Shown piece by piece: positions 45,763 to 57,700 of a stretch of DNA of 64,000 bases. Below the pieces are notes generated by a model, which was not told the DNA's origin, did no database searches, and worked only from the letters and a program-made list of their open reading frames with translations. The translations under genes were made by a program, and so were the position numbers. The stretch lies in contig JAOWCC010000936.1 in the NCBI GenBank assembly GCA_030867875.1, forward strand, positions 74,309,032-74,373,031, in the 5' to 3' direction. Numbering within the stretch: position 1 is the stretch's first letter; each line of letters starts with the position of its first letter. Source of the DNA: Actinernus sp. WN-2022. Taxonomy: Eukaryota > Cnidaria > Anthozoa > Actiniaria > Actinernidae.

Positions 45763-48700
45763 ATGGATGCCACTAAAAAGCCTTTGCTTATTCCACCGGA
45801 GTTCGCCAATTATGCCGAGAAACATGGGATTTTTCAAACTTATGAGGTACAGAACTAACGTATAGTATTATATTTAATGCTGGAAGTTGTAGGAAAGAGA
45901 CCAGGCATGACCATTTCTGTCAAATTGTGTACAAAATATTATGGCGGGAAAAAAATTGTGTGGCATTCCTTCTTAGGAGTTTCAGGAATCATAGGTGACC
46001 TTTTTGATTAGACCTGCATTCTTGCATATTTTGTTCTTGCATATTTTGTTCTTGCATATTTTTGTTCAAAATTCAAGAACGAGACCTGCAGGACTGTTTA
46101 ATCAATCAATCAGTCTTTATTAGAAACCTGTAAAAAGTTCATATACTACTAGTCTTTCAAGCGTGTTGAAAAATTAAATAACAGCGATATACATGTGCCT
46201 TTAATGATAAATGAATCTGAGAACTAATATATACTACTAATATACTAATTCTTGGGTTACAATCATTCCTAAGGGAATACAATCACAAAAGCGTGGCGGC
46301 CATCTTGGTTGGTAGGAACAAAAAAAGCAAATGTGGTTTCTTTTGTTCCTACCAACCAACATGGCCGCCAGTGCAACCCACCAATATTACTACATTGTCT
46401 AATTATGCACTTGTCAATCTTTAGCACTATGAATATGATTTGCGGGGGGGAGGGGGGGGGGGGGGGTGATTTGAAACTTGGGGCCAGTTTTTAGATGGCA
46501 CGTACCATACAAACCTATGGTGACATCCCCTGCAGTAGTACACCTTTCAAAATTAATGAAATACCTGGTGATGATATTCTTGATGTATCCACACTAAATG
46601 TCAATTCCCTGATGCAGAGGCTGCTTTCCAGGCTGATTGTTGAGCAGCCAGCAGATCCTTTGACGCATATGATAGAAATTCTACGACAAGAGGAAAATGG
46701 TAAGTACATGTAGATTACCAGGACAGTACAGGTCCTTGTTTTTTTATGGGCATTAAATTTATGTAAGAAAATAATTACTGCAGCCTATAATTATTTAAAG
46801 TTGCTTCAACCAGACATTATAACGCCTGTCTCCTCCCAACCATGTCCTCACCTTACCAATATTTGCGTGAATACTAGTAAATGACTACAAAATCATTTCA
46901 TAAACACTAATACATTTTGTGTAGTTTATTAAAGTGAAGACTAGTGTCAAAGAGCATTATTAAAATTAAAAATAGTTTTTCTTTTCTTTTTAAGTCTAAC
47001 ACAGTTTTGTCTTTATTATCCCAGTTGGTAAGCCTCTTCCACCAGATAAAATTAATTAAGACCCCGAAGCCCTTTATGAAATAGAAGTCCATACAGAGCT
47101 AATAATAATAAAACAGGATTTATAAGGCTGGTACAGAAAAGAATAGGCATTATAATGGCTATGCGTAATGGTTCATAACCAACTGGACTTTCAGTAGTGT
47201 GCTTTGATCAGTTTGAATGTATAATATATTAACCAGTGAATGTATAATATATTAATCATTGAATGTATAATAATTTATATTAACCATTGAATGTATAATA
47301 TATATTAACCAATGAATGTATAATATATATATTAACCAGCGAATGTATAATATATATTAACCATGGAATGTATAATATATTAACCAGTGAATGTATATTA
47401 TATATTAACCAGTGAATGTATAATATATTAACCAGTAAATATCTGGCACACTACAGTGCTATTGGAAAATATTTAAACAGGGGGAGTGAAAATTCACCTG
47501 TGAATTAATTAAAATATTTTCCAACAATACTGTTAGTTTTAATTATTATTATCAGTTAATTAACATACGTTTTGCTGATGTCATGGTGAACATTACATGT
47601 ACAGGTCTATTAGAAAGCAAGAGTTATCCTTATTTTTTAATTTATTTTTTATTAGTTCCTCAGATCATTGTGAATGGGCCACCAGCAGCTGGCAAGAGGA
47701 CTATGGTAAGATAACAGGGTGTAATTAGAGGCTGGGGGCTGGGAAAGAAAAGACTGATGATATTGAATTTATATTGATTTTTTTAAATATCCCTACTTCA
47801 GTCAGTCATGATTGGCAAGCAGTTGGACTGTATACATATCACTTTGGACAACCTGGTGGCTGAATTAGAATCTAAATCAGCTAGTAAGGTAAGACTGGAA
47901 CAAAAACAATACTCCTAATTTGTTTTAATTTGTATACAAGTCATATACTGTAGTCAGCTGTCAGATATCATTTCTATTATATGCTGCAAGAACAATCAGG
48001 GTTGTGGGGGTCAGGATGTGGGGGTATATAAGGTCAGGCAAAATCAGGAATTCATGGGAAAAATATTTAGGGTAATGTCTGGCAAAGTCAGAAAAGAATG
48101 GGAAACATGTTTGAGACTACGAGGTTTACGGGAGAGCAATTATATTGTAGCCCAGTGAGTGATGTTACAGTGGCTAAATTTAATTGGGACTTGATGTGAA
48201 AGGAATGGGGGAGGGATCAGTGTGGTAGGAGAGGGGCAGTTCCTTGGGGAAGGGGGAGGCTATTGCCCTCTCCCCCATCCTGTGGTGACAACCCTGATAA
48301 TGGAGCAAAACAATATAAATATATTCACATTTATATCTAACATTATTCTTTAAAAAATACATGACATTTTAACTTAGATATTTGTGGCTGCATAGCTTGA
48401 TAACTATCTATAAAATTAAAATTGCAAACAGCTCATGTGTTAATAGTCCTGACCATATGAACTTTCTCTAGCTGTCCCCTCCCATTGAACTGAGGCAAAT
48501 ATAATCCTTTCTCTCATCTCCATTATGTGAGTCTTTGATATTTACTTTTTTATTTACCAGGCAAAGGAATACATAGCAGCAAAGCAGGTGATTCAAATTT
48601 CATTGCTAGAGGATTGGTTGATAAAATATATAACTGCATATTCATCAATTAATCTTTAATTATGGAGAATTAAGATACTGAACTGAGAACTAATATCAAG

Positions 48701-51700
48701 GAGGCCTTTAATAATATAATCTCCTCCCAGGGCTTTTCCAACTGATTTTAAAACATTTGAACTGGCTTATCATGCAGAAGTCATGCATGCCTGCATGCAT
48801 GCAGGCATATATAGAATGTACTTCCATTGTCTCAGTCTATCAAAATATGTAAGACCAACAAACACAAACTCGTTTTTACCAAATGAATGTTCATGTTAAG
48901 ATTTATATAGTTATAATGTTTGGTTTAATGGTTTCTGTCATAATTCATGGCAACATGATGCTGACATTATGCTGACCATATTGTGTTCACTTTATTTATA
49001 GGATGTCCCAAACCATATTTGGGTGAACTTGATTGAAGAAAGACTCAAGAAAACAGACTGTATAACAAGGGTTAGTTGCCTTCATCTGGCATTGAATGGC
49101 AAATTGATAAATCATTTTAATTACTCTGAAATATGAGTTTTGATTGTTAATGTTGTATGCATTTATCATCGTTAAAATTCATATATGATTTGCAAACTAA
49201 CACATAGATGGTTAGAACAGTTTTTGATTGAGTGTCAAAATCGATCGAGTGTCAAAAGTAATAAATGATTGAATGCTTTGGATTTGCATTTGCTTAGCTT
49301 TGTTATGGGCTGTGAAAAATGTTAAATATGGCAAGCAATTAAGTTCTAAACTAAAACCAAACATTGTTGTGGTCTGCCACACAATCGATTTTCATTTTAT
49401 CTAGAGAGTTAAGCACAATAGGCTTTTTTCAGGAAACAGTCATATGCTGATCTATATATATATATATCACTTCAATAACCAATGAATGCACTTGTGGACC
49501 CATATACACATGTAAGATAGGCTTTACTGGATGGCAAGCAATCTTCAAATATCAGATATGACTTTTGGTTGTGTCCTACCCATATTACATTTTACTTAAT
49601 TTCCTATTGATGGCTTTAAGTGATTGGCTCATTGTGTTTTTACTTGCTCCCATGACTGTCTCTGTAATTACTTTGTTTTATTGGTTTTGGTTTTACAAAT
49701 CATGTGTTCCCACTTGTGGCATAGGGTTGGCTTCTTGAAGGATTTCCTCAGACGAGGGAGCAGGCTCTGGCTCTACAGGTGGAAGGAGTAATCCCAAAAC
49801 ACTTTAGTAAGTATGTCTAAATAGGGATTAGCCTAGCCTGCAGTGCTAGGTGCCCTAAGGGAACTTGGCCGAGGTGAGTCCTATTCTCCTAGAATCCATG
49901 ACTATGCAGGCTAGGATGATTAACTGGATTAGCCCTAGCTTGTAAGAAGTCATATTTAGATTAAATATTAATTTACTAACAATTAAATGACTACATTGAT
50001 AATTTATCTGATTTCTTTCAGTTCTTCTTGATTGTCCTGACACTGTACTTATAGAGAGAGTGATGGGCAAGAGGATTGACCCTGAGAATGGAGGTATATA
50101 ATCTAATCCATCTTGACAATGTACAGTCAACTCTGGGTAGGTTCCAGGAGGGATTAATCTCTAGAATGACTGGAAGTAGAGCCACTCGCCAGCCTGCAGT
50201 TTCCTCACCATTTTTCTTTTCTGTTTGTGGTACTTTTCTATCACGAGAACTACACTCATCTCAAAATTGTGTATAAGTCATGTTGGGACTTCAGTGTTCA
50301 GATTTGGCCACATTCTTGCAAAACTGAGTAATACAATTTCTTGTAACTTGTCTCGCAACAATGTTGCATTGCGAGTTGAAGCACGATGTTGCAGGTATTA
50401 ACCAACCACTTGAGCAACTTGCCATGCAGCAAATTTCCATGTTGAAAGTTGCAGCAACATGTTGCAGAAAGTAGAAGTGAATTCTACTTTTTGCAAGACG
50501 TTTTGGTGGTAATACGAGCAATAAAACCAAAGCTGCAACTTGCAACATGGAAATTTGTTGCATGACAAGTTGCTTGTGTGGATAGTAATACGTGCAACAT
50601 CGCACTTCAACTCGCAATGCAACATTGTTGCGAGACAAGTTACAATGAATAATTTTATTGTTGCCCGTATTACTTCACCTTTACAGGAAAACGGCATGGT
50701 GCATGAATATTGCATGACATGTTTGTCAAATGTAATGTCATTTGTGATTGGTGGAGCTGCTGGCCAATAATTATGCAGTAGATTACAAAATGATACCTAC
50801 TTACAGGCTTAATAAATCTTACTGCACTCTTTTGCATGAAAACCCAACATCTACATCAAAATACCCCACTTTCCAAATGTAGCAGGGGTTTTCAAACTCA
50901 TATTTTTGAGAATTTTACCTGAACTGGAATTTCTAATGTGAACTGCGCACCACTCATGCATGTTGCATATCAATAAAAGCGATTAATAAGGTCCCCTGTG
51001 TTCCTGTCCTCATAGATGTTTACCACACAACGTTTGATCCACCAAGTGATCCTGATGTTGTGAGAAGACTTGTTTCTGATCCCCAGTCATCTGAGAGTGT
51101 AATGATACAGAGACTCATGGAATATCACAGGTAAGTCTTCAAACGACATGAGTTATATACCAGCCGAGAGGTTAGTATATATATATAGAGAGAGAGGAAA
51201 TATATGGCCAAGGTCTTGAAATGCAGTACTTTCAAGACTGAGGGCACAGTTTTTCTCTATGATATGGACCAACCCTAAGCCGGTAAATAACTTTTTTCTC
51301 GATTCTCTTTCGACTTGAGAGATGAATTGTTGAACAAACTCCAGTGAATTGAGAGCGTGCACTAAAAGTGTTGGTGAAGATGCTGTTCAGTTGCATATAT
51401 AAAGTTGAACAATATTGTTTCTGAGCCGGCCTGTACCGCTCGAAACGGGCCACTGCATTGGCTTACCCAACAATACAAAACACCCTAACCTTTAGAACGT
51501 GCAGTACAAAAGCAATAACGCTATAGTATAATGGTGCAATCACAATACAGGCTTCGAGTGGTACTGTATTACTCCTTGTTTCCAGGCATATTGATGGTAT
51601 CTTGACGTGCTACGAGAAGATTTACAAGACTGTCAATGCTGACCAGCCTAAAGCTGACGTTTTCTCACAAGGTAAAGGAACGCTGAGACGTAAGAATAGG

Positions 51701-54700
51701 TGATCCCTTACTACTGCGATCAGTGTGGTGCAAGTGATAGGTGCTTTATCTGTCGCCACTGTGGCCTGGCTTAAATGAATTAAGCCGATGTAATTTAGCC
51801 GAATTATAAAGGTTACCGTAGACCTTCGCGGGTGCATCTCGTTAAAAAAAAAATACGCGCTACACTACAAGGAAACCATATAAAATAGTACATCACTGTA
51901 AAGCTAATGAAACAAGGTATCTGTTGGAATTACTGTTTTAAATAAAGATCTTATTTGAAAGCAGTCCTAAGCCTACAAACGCAAAAACGACGAGGTTTAG
52001 AGCAGTGAATTGTTCGCGTTTGGGTGTACGATCCATCCAATTACACTATGTCAATCAGCAGATGACCGCCTCCAAAAGTGTGTCGGGATTTTTAATATTT
52101 TACTTTGTTCGTATGCATATCCTTCTTGAAGTTTGAGGTCGGAAAATCTTCCAAACTATATGACGCTAAGCCACATAAAAAAAAGAGATAACGAAAATAT
52201 CGCTAAAGCCCGACACACTTTGTTTCGCAAGGATCCGATAATTATTAAGATACGTATAATTCACTCAAAGATAAGCAAGTAAATGAAGTCAGAGGTTTTA
52301 GCTTCGGAAGTTTTACAGCGAGTTCACACTTCATCAAAGGTTCTGTCAACATGTTAACCCAACAAGCCAATGAAACACAGGACCCCTGGGGTTGTTGTGA
52401 ATGAACCAAGAATTCGCGGTCAATGAAATGGTTCGTATTACCTGGGTTTATATTCGGCTTACAATCTGGTTAGACTGCTAGCTATCATGGCAAAAACTAA
52501 GAAACCTAGCGAAAAGAAACGTGTTGTTAAGCGATGTAAGAAAGCAGCCTGAGATATCAAGGACAAGTAGAATGGGAAAGCGACAAAGCCAAAGAGAAAC
52601 TGCAGCAAACCAGCAAAAATAAGTTGCCAAATAAGCCTTTGGCTTCGGCTTAACATTGTAATTTTAACAATATCATTAATATGAATCATTAAACTCAGCA
52701 CGAACTCCGGCTGTAGATGTGGTGATAGGGCATCCAAAGGACTGGGATTCCGTTTTGGTTTATTCATAAGCGAGCTGAAACAATATTTCTAATGAAAACT
52801 CGAAGAGGGATGAACGATAGCAGTACTGCACTAGTGAGTATGCTAACATGTGAACACTAAAGGCGTAAAGTAAAGCACATGCAATATGCATACGCATTGA
52901 GATAGGGCTTTTGGATGTCCCGTATGTAGTTTGCCGCAAAAAGCTACATCGAGCTTGCCGCTCATAAAGGGATTATCACGCCTAAGCAATCTATTTACTT
53001 TACTTCGAAATACGGTTTTCCAAATATCTCGCGAAGTTTTTTTTTTTTTTTTTTTTTCAGGGAAATAAAGTACAATTAATAAACTTCACAAGGAATTTTT
53101 TTTTTAATTGGGGGAGAAAACAGGCCACGAAGGTCTACGGTAACCTTAAGATTTTTTTTGCCATCCAATACAACCATGTGATTGCATTCCTGCAAAAGTC
53201 CCATTCGTAACATCTTTACTAAATTGATGTACTCATTTTCAGTGATGGCTTATATCAAGACTAATCCACGTTCCCAGGCCCCTCACACTCCCCGGCTCGT
53301 ACTATTAGGGCCGACGGGGTGTGGGAAGAGTGTCCAGGCTGAGTTACTGGCCAGCAAGTACAACCTTGTAAATGGTGAGAACACATTGTGCATGCAGCCA
53401 TCAATTGCTGCCCATTTATATATTTTTACTTTATACGTAAACAGTGCCGAACTCGCGCTCTGATTGATGACGTCACGTTTTGTACGTTTTCCTCTTTAGT
53501 TTCGTGCACTGAGTTGATCAAACAGTCTCTAGCAGACGATTCCAAGACAGGAGAAGCTATCCAGCCCTATGTTCAGAGAAAAATGCTGGGTAAGCGACGC
53601 CTCACGCTCTGATATAAATAGAGGATATTACATGGCCGCACGAGGATACAGAATTTATCTTTGAGTGGTGAATGTTATACACGAGTAAGCGCAGCGAACA
53701 TTGACTGTATTACGATAAATTCACCACAAGAAGATAATGTAGTATTCCGTTTATTTTCACCAAGTCATAAATTGCCGGGTGTGTACACGCGACATGAACA
53801 GCGATATATCATTTTTTTTTTTCTTTGTGTCACCCATAAAACCCGATATTTTTTGGATTGGTAAATAATACATGAGTTATATACCGGCTTAGGGGTCCAT
53901 ACAGAGAAAAACTGTGCTGCTGGAGGTCTGCAAATTCATCATATGACCCGTACGGCACCCCGCGCGCTTTCCTTTCAAAACCATTTACAAAGGTCACGTG
54001 ACGAGGGCCGGACGTGTATGGCGTGAGCGAGCCGGAAAAAGCCGTCTGGCCCTGCACATTTTTTTCTTGCTGTTTTGCAGTTTGTTCTACAAAAGACTCT
54101 GGTCATATGATAAAAAACCTATTGACTGAGTTAGGTCGGGCCGGACCTCTCTGTGCTCGATCCGTACGTCATGACCTCGAGCCAAATATTTTCCCGTCCG
54201 GAACGTATTTAATTTTTCTTTTTCGACTTGAGAGACGAACAATAGAACTTTCCCGCATTCAATCGAACAATGGCACCAAGTCGAGATTAGGGTAGAGAAA
54301 AATATAGTAAATGTATTGTTCATGGGCATTGGAGCTGAATGCGGGAAAGGTCTATTGAATGGAACGGCCTTCACCTCCTCGGAACCTGGAATAGTACTGG
54401 CTATCCAAACAATGCCTAACCCTGAAACAATACAATCCCTAACCCTAAAACAATGGAATTCTTTGTCAGTGCAGTTCAAATGGGGTCCAATAAAATGCAA
54501 GGTTTTGAGAGGTGAAGGGCTGCTGTATTGAACAAACTCCAATGAACTGAGAGTGCGCGCACTTGTAACCGTGACCGTGGTCAAAGATAGCAAAAAGCCG
54601 TTCCCTCACGGAACCAATCAGATAGCAGGAAATAATAAGTTGTCTGTGGGATGGCTCCTGAATTTTATCTACAATGGGCGCTTATGTCATTAGCACGTGT

Positions 54701-57700
54701 CATTAGTCCATATTGAGTCAATAGGGCTTCTCATTCTATCCCATTATCCATGTAGTTCCAGACGACCTTGTTCTGCAACTACTGCGCATGCGTATGAGTC
54801 AGTTGGATGCAGTCACCAAGGGCTGGGTCCTACATGGGTTTCCCAAGACAAGAGAACAGTCAGAGGCCCTCGCCAAAGCTGGATTTGAACCCAACAGGTA
54901 CTGCAGAATGTAATGTGCTCCCTTAGACAGCAGGTCAAAACACATGCCCACGATAGGGTCCCACTTTTTCCACAGGACACAGCTGTCAGCGTATGGTAGG
55001 CAGGCACCGCCCCACCCTGCCCCACCCCTCCCACAATAGGTCCACCTTGAGGGCATGTGTTTTGACCTGCTCCCTTATTACTGGGACATTCTGCTGGCTC
55101 TTAATCTCTGCTCAGCTAACGAACGTATACCTCATGATCTGTTCTCAGAAAGTGGTGAGGAAGAATAGGACTTTACACAGTCTACATGTGGCAACACAAA
55201 GCCGTCTGTTACTATCTGTGATTATATTTACTCCCGCTGGGCATTGCTCCTTTACCCCTTCTTCCTTTACCACTTCTTCCTTTACCATTTAGGGGGGCTC
55301 TTGTTTATGACGTAATATATGTGTGTGGCGGTACCGGGTCCGGTTTTGAACCTATTTCCGGCTCCGATTTTTCGTAAAAGATGTTGAATTCCGGTTTTAG
55401 CCAATCAAATTGATGGATTAACTAGGTTATAGACGATTCAGAATAATCTAACAGGGAGAAAATCCCGGTTCGTTCTCACTCACAATAACCTGGAAATCTG
55501 GGTTTTAGAGCCATTTTTTTCTCTGAAAACCGGGTCCAGTTATGGATCCCATACCCACACATACCTATCATTTATCAGGCTTACAAGCCCCCCCTCCACC
55601 CTCACCTCCCCCGGGGTCGAACCAGAATTTCACTTTCTTCCTTCATTACCAGTCTAACGCCTATCATTCGACATCTCCACGGCGCACAAGTGATGTAAAC
55701 CAACAAAAACAATACCTATCACTACTATACCATGTTACCAACAGGGTGATCTTCATGGATGTACCCAACGACACTATTCTGGAGAGACTGACTCTTAGGA
55801 GTATAGACCCAGTTACTGGAGAGAGGTGAGAGAGCGAGACAACTTGGCATCTCTTATAAGAGTGGTTTCATATTTGTTTGAAAAAGTATGGTACGGTTAT
55901 GGCACGGCATGCAGAGTTCAAATGGTTGCCATTGTTTTACCTGTCTGGGCCAATCAAATCGAAGGGTTATGGTACGGCGTACGGCAAGGCTTCAGTTTCT
56001 CCATACTTTTCCACACTCATAGAATATCTACTTCATTAGGTTATTGCAGTTTATTATTCACTGAGCCATAAAATACCGGGTTTTGTGCTCACTCGTGATG
56101 TGTATTGCGACATTCATTTTATCTCGGCGCGGCCATGTAATATCTTCTATATGTAAATTGTATTACCGTCATCGCTGAAGTGAACTCTGGAGTTTAGCTC
56201 TCTTTGGAATTTGTTTGAATACAACGGTCGGTTACATGCAATTTTCTAAATGACACTTGAAACTTCCGGAGTCGCAATTCCACGATAGCAAACTTGATAC
56301 AATAGATTCGATAGTATGTGCGCTCTGACTGGCTGAAAGCCGAGTTTCGTAACAGAGAAAGTTGAGCGCGCACTTGAGCTAGTTGGGAGAATTTATGTTT
56401 TGATCATGATAAAATAACAACAATAATAATAACTTTATTTACCGAGGGTTACATCGTTACCTAATAAAGTTAATCTTCAGATGCCCCTCGTGAACATATA
56501 AAATGAGCTTTTTCCTTGTTTTCATGGTTTATTTTATAAAGAAAATAGGAAACTTTTTCCTTCTTCCCATAGAGTTATAGAAACAGTTTTGGAAGGTCGG
56601 AAGAACTCGAAATAGTAATGGGAACACTCTCCCCTCGGGCTCGTGTTCCCACAGCCATTTCTCTCCCAAACTCCCACTCGTGTTTCTATTACTCTATGGC
56701 AACACGGGAAACGTGTTCTGTTCCTTAATTACTATACGGTGGATATCGTGTACAACTCCCGTCTTCATTCTACTTGGTAGAGTCATGTCCTCCTAGCTCT
56801 GTTTTCGCCAAGTAAAACCCTTAAGGACCCCACCCAAAGTTATTTTCGTTAATGTTGACGCGTTGGACATCTCTGATTGACTTGTTCCAGATACCACCTG
56901 ATCTATAACCCGCCGAAATCTACCGAAGTTAAACAGCGTGTTCAGAGGGTAAGGCTTGAAAGAAACTCAAGATACCCAGCGCAGTTGTGGCTCGGTTTCT
57001 GCCCAGTTGAAGCAGTGAGAAGGGAGGGTAGGAAGGTGCCGCCCGGTGCATTATGGGATAAGTCACCTCTCGCCTGCTTCAATGTAGGCTCAAGTATAGG
57101 AGAATTTGCTAAAAGCTAATTTAGCGTCAGAAAAACTAACTGCATCAGCCTTCATTGAGGGTTTGTTCCAGCTCATCGTGAGAATACGCAACATGCGTGT
57201 TCGTTTGTATTAGAGCGATTTTTGATTGAGTGTCGAAAGTAACAAGTGATTGCTTTGGTTTTACGTTTGCTTAGCTTTTTTTTTTCGATATCGTGGATCA
57301 TTCACTTTTACTAAATAAGCTCACTAGTTTGGGCTTTTCGAGTCCCAGTGTGGAGTGGTTTAAATCTTACTTGTCCCAGAGAATGCAAGTTACTTCAGTT
57401 AGTGGTGTCAGCTGATCAGCCAAGCACGCACCCGTTGGTGTCCCACAGGAAGCGTGTTAGGTCCCCTCTTTATCATCTATATTAATGAACTGCCATCGTG
57501 TGTGAGGTGCTGCGATGTCTCTCTTTACGTTGATGACACAGTCATATATTACTCTTCAAACGATGTAAAGGACCTTACAGACAAATTGAACTCGGACCTG
57601 AAGGTTTTTAGAAAATGGTTCAATGACAATTTATTAACTCTTAACGTAGATCAATGTAAATTCGTAGTTTTTGGTAGGTCGCGTAAGTTAAGTTCCTTTA

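Noticed and set aside
46495..46617. Upstream extension of AK8 exon 2 as an alternative start ([13 protein letters not shown]...)
   Set aside because: The exon 1 to exon 2 splice at 46618 gives a gap-free match to AK8 proteins; the extension has no family similarity. It could be an alternative 5' exon, but nothing supports it.
52459..52767. 102-aa hydrophobic minus-strand ORF
   Set aside because: Lies wholly inside the TTAA element 51811-53145 and is the reverse shadow of a basic plus-strand stretch; no transposase motif.
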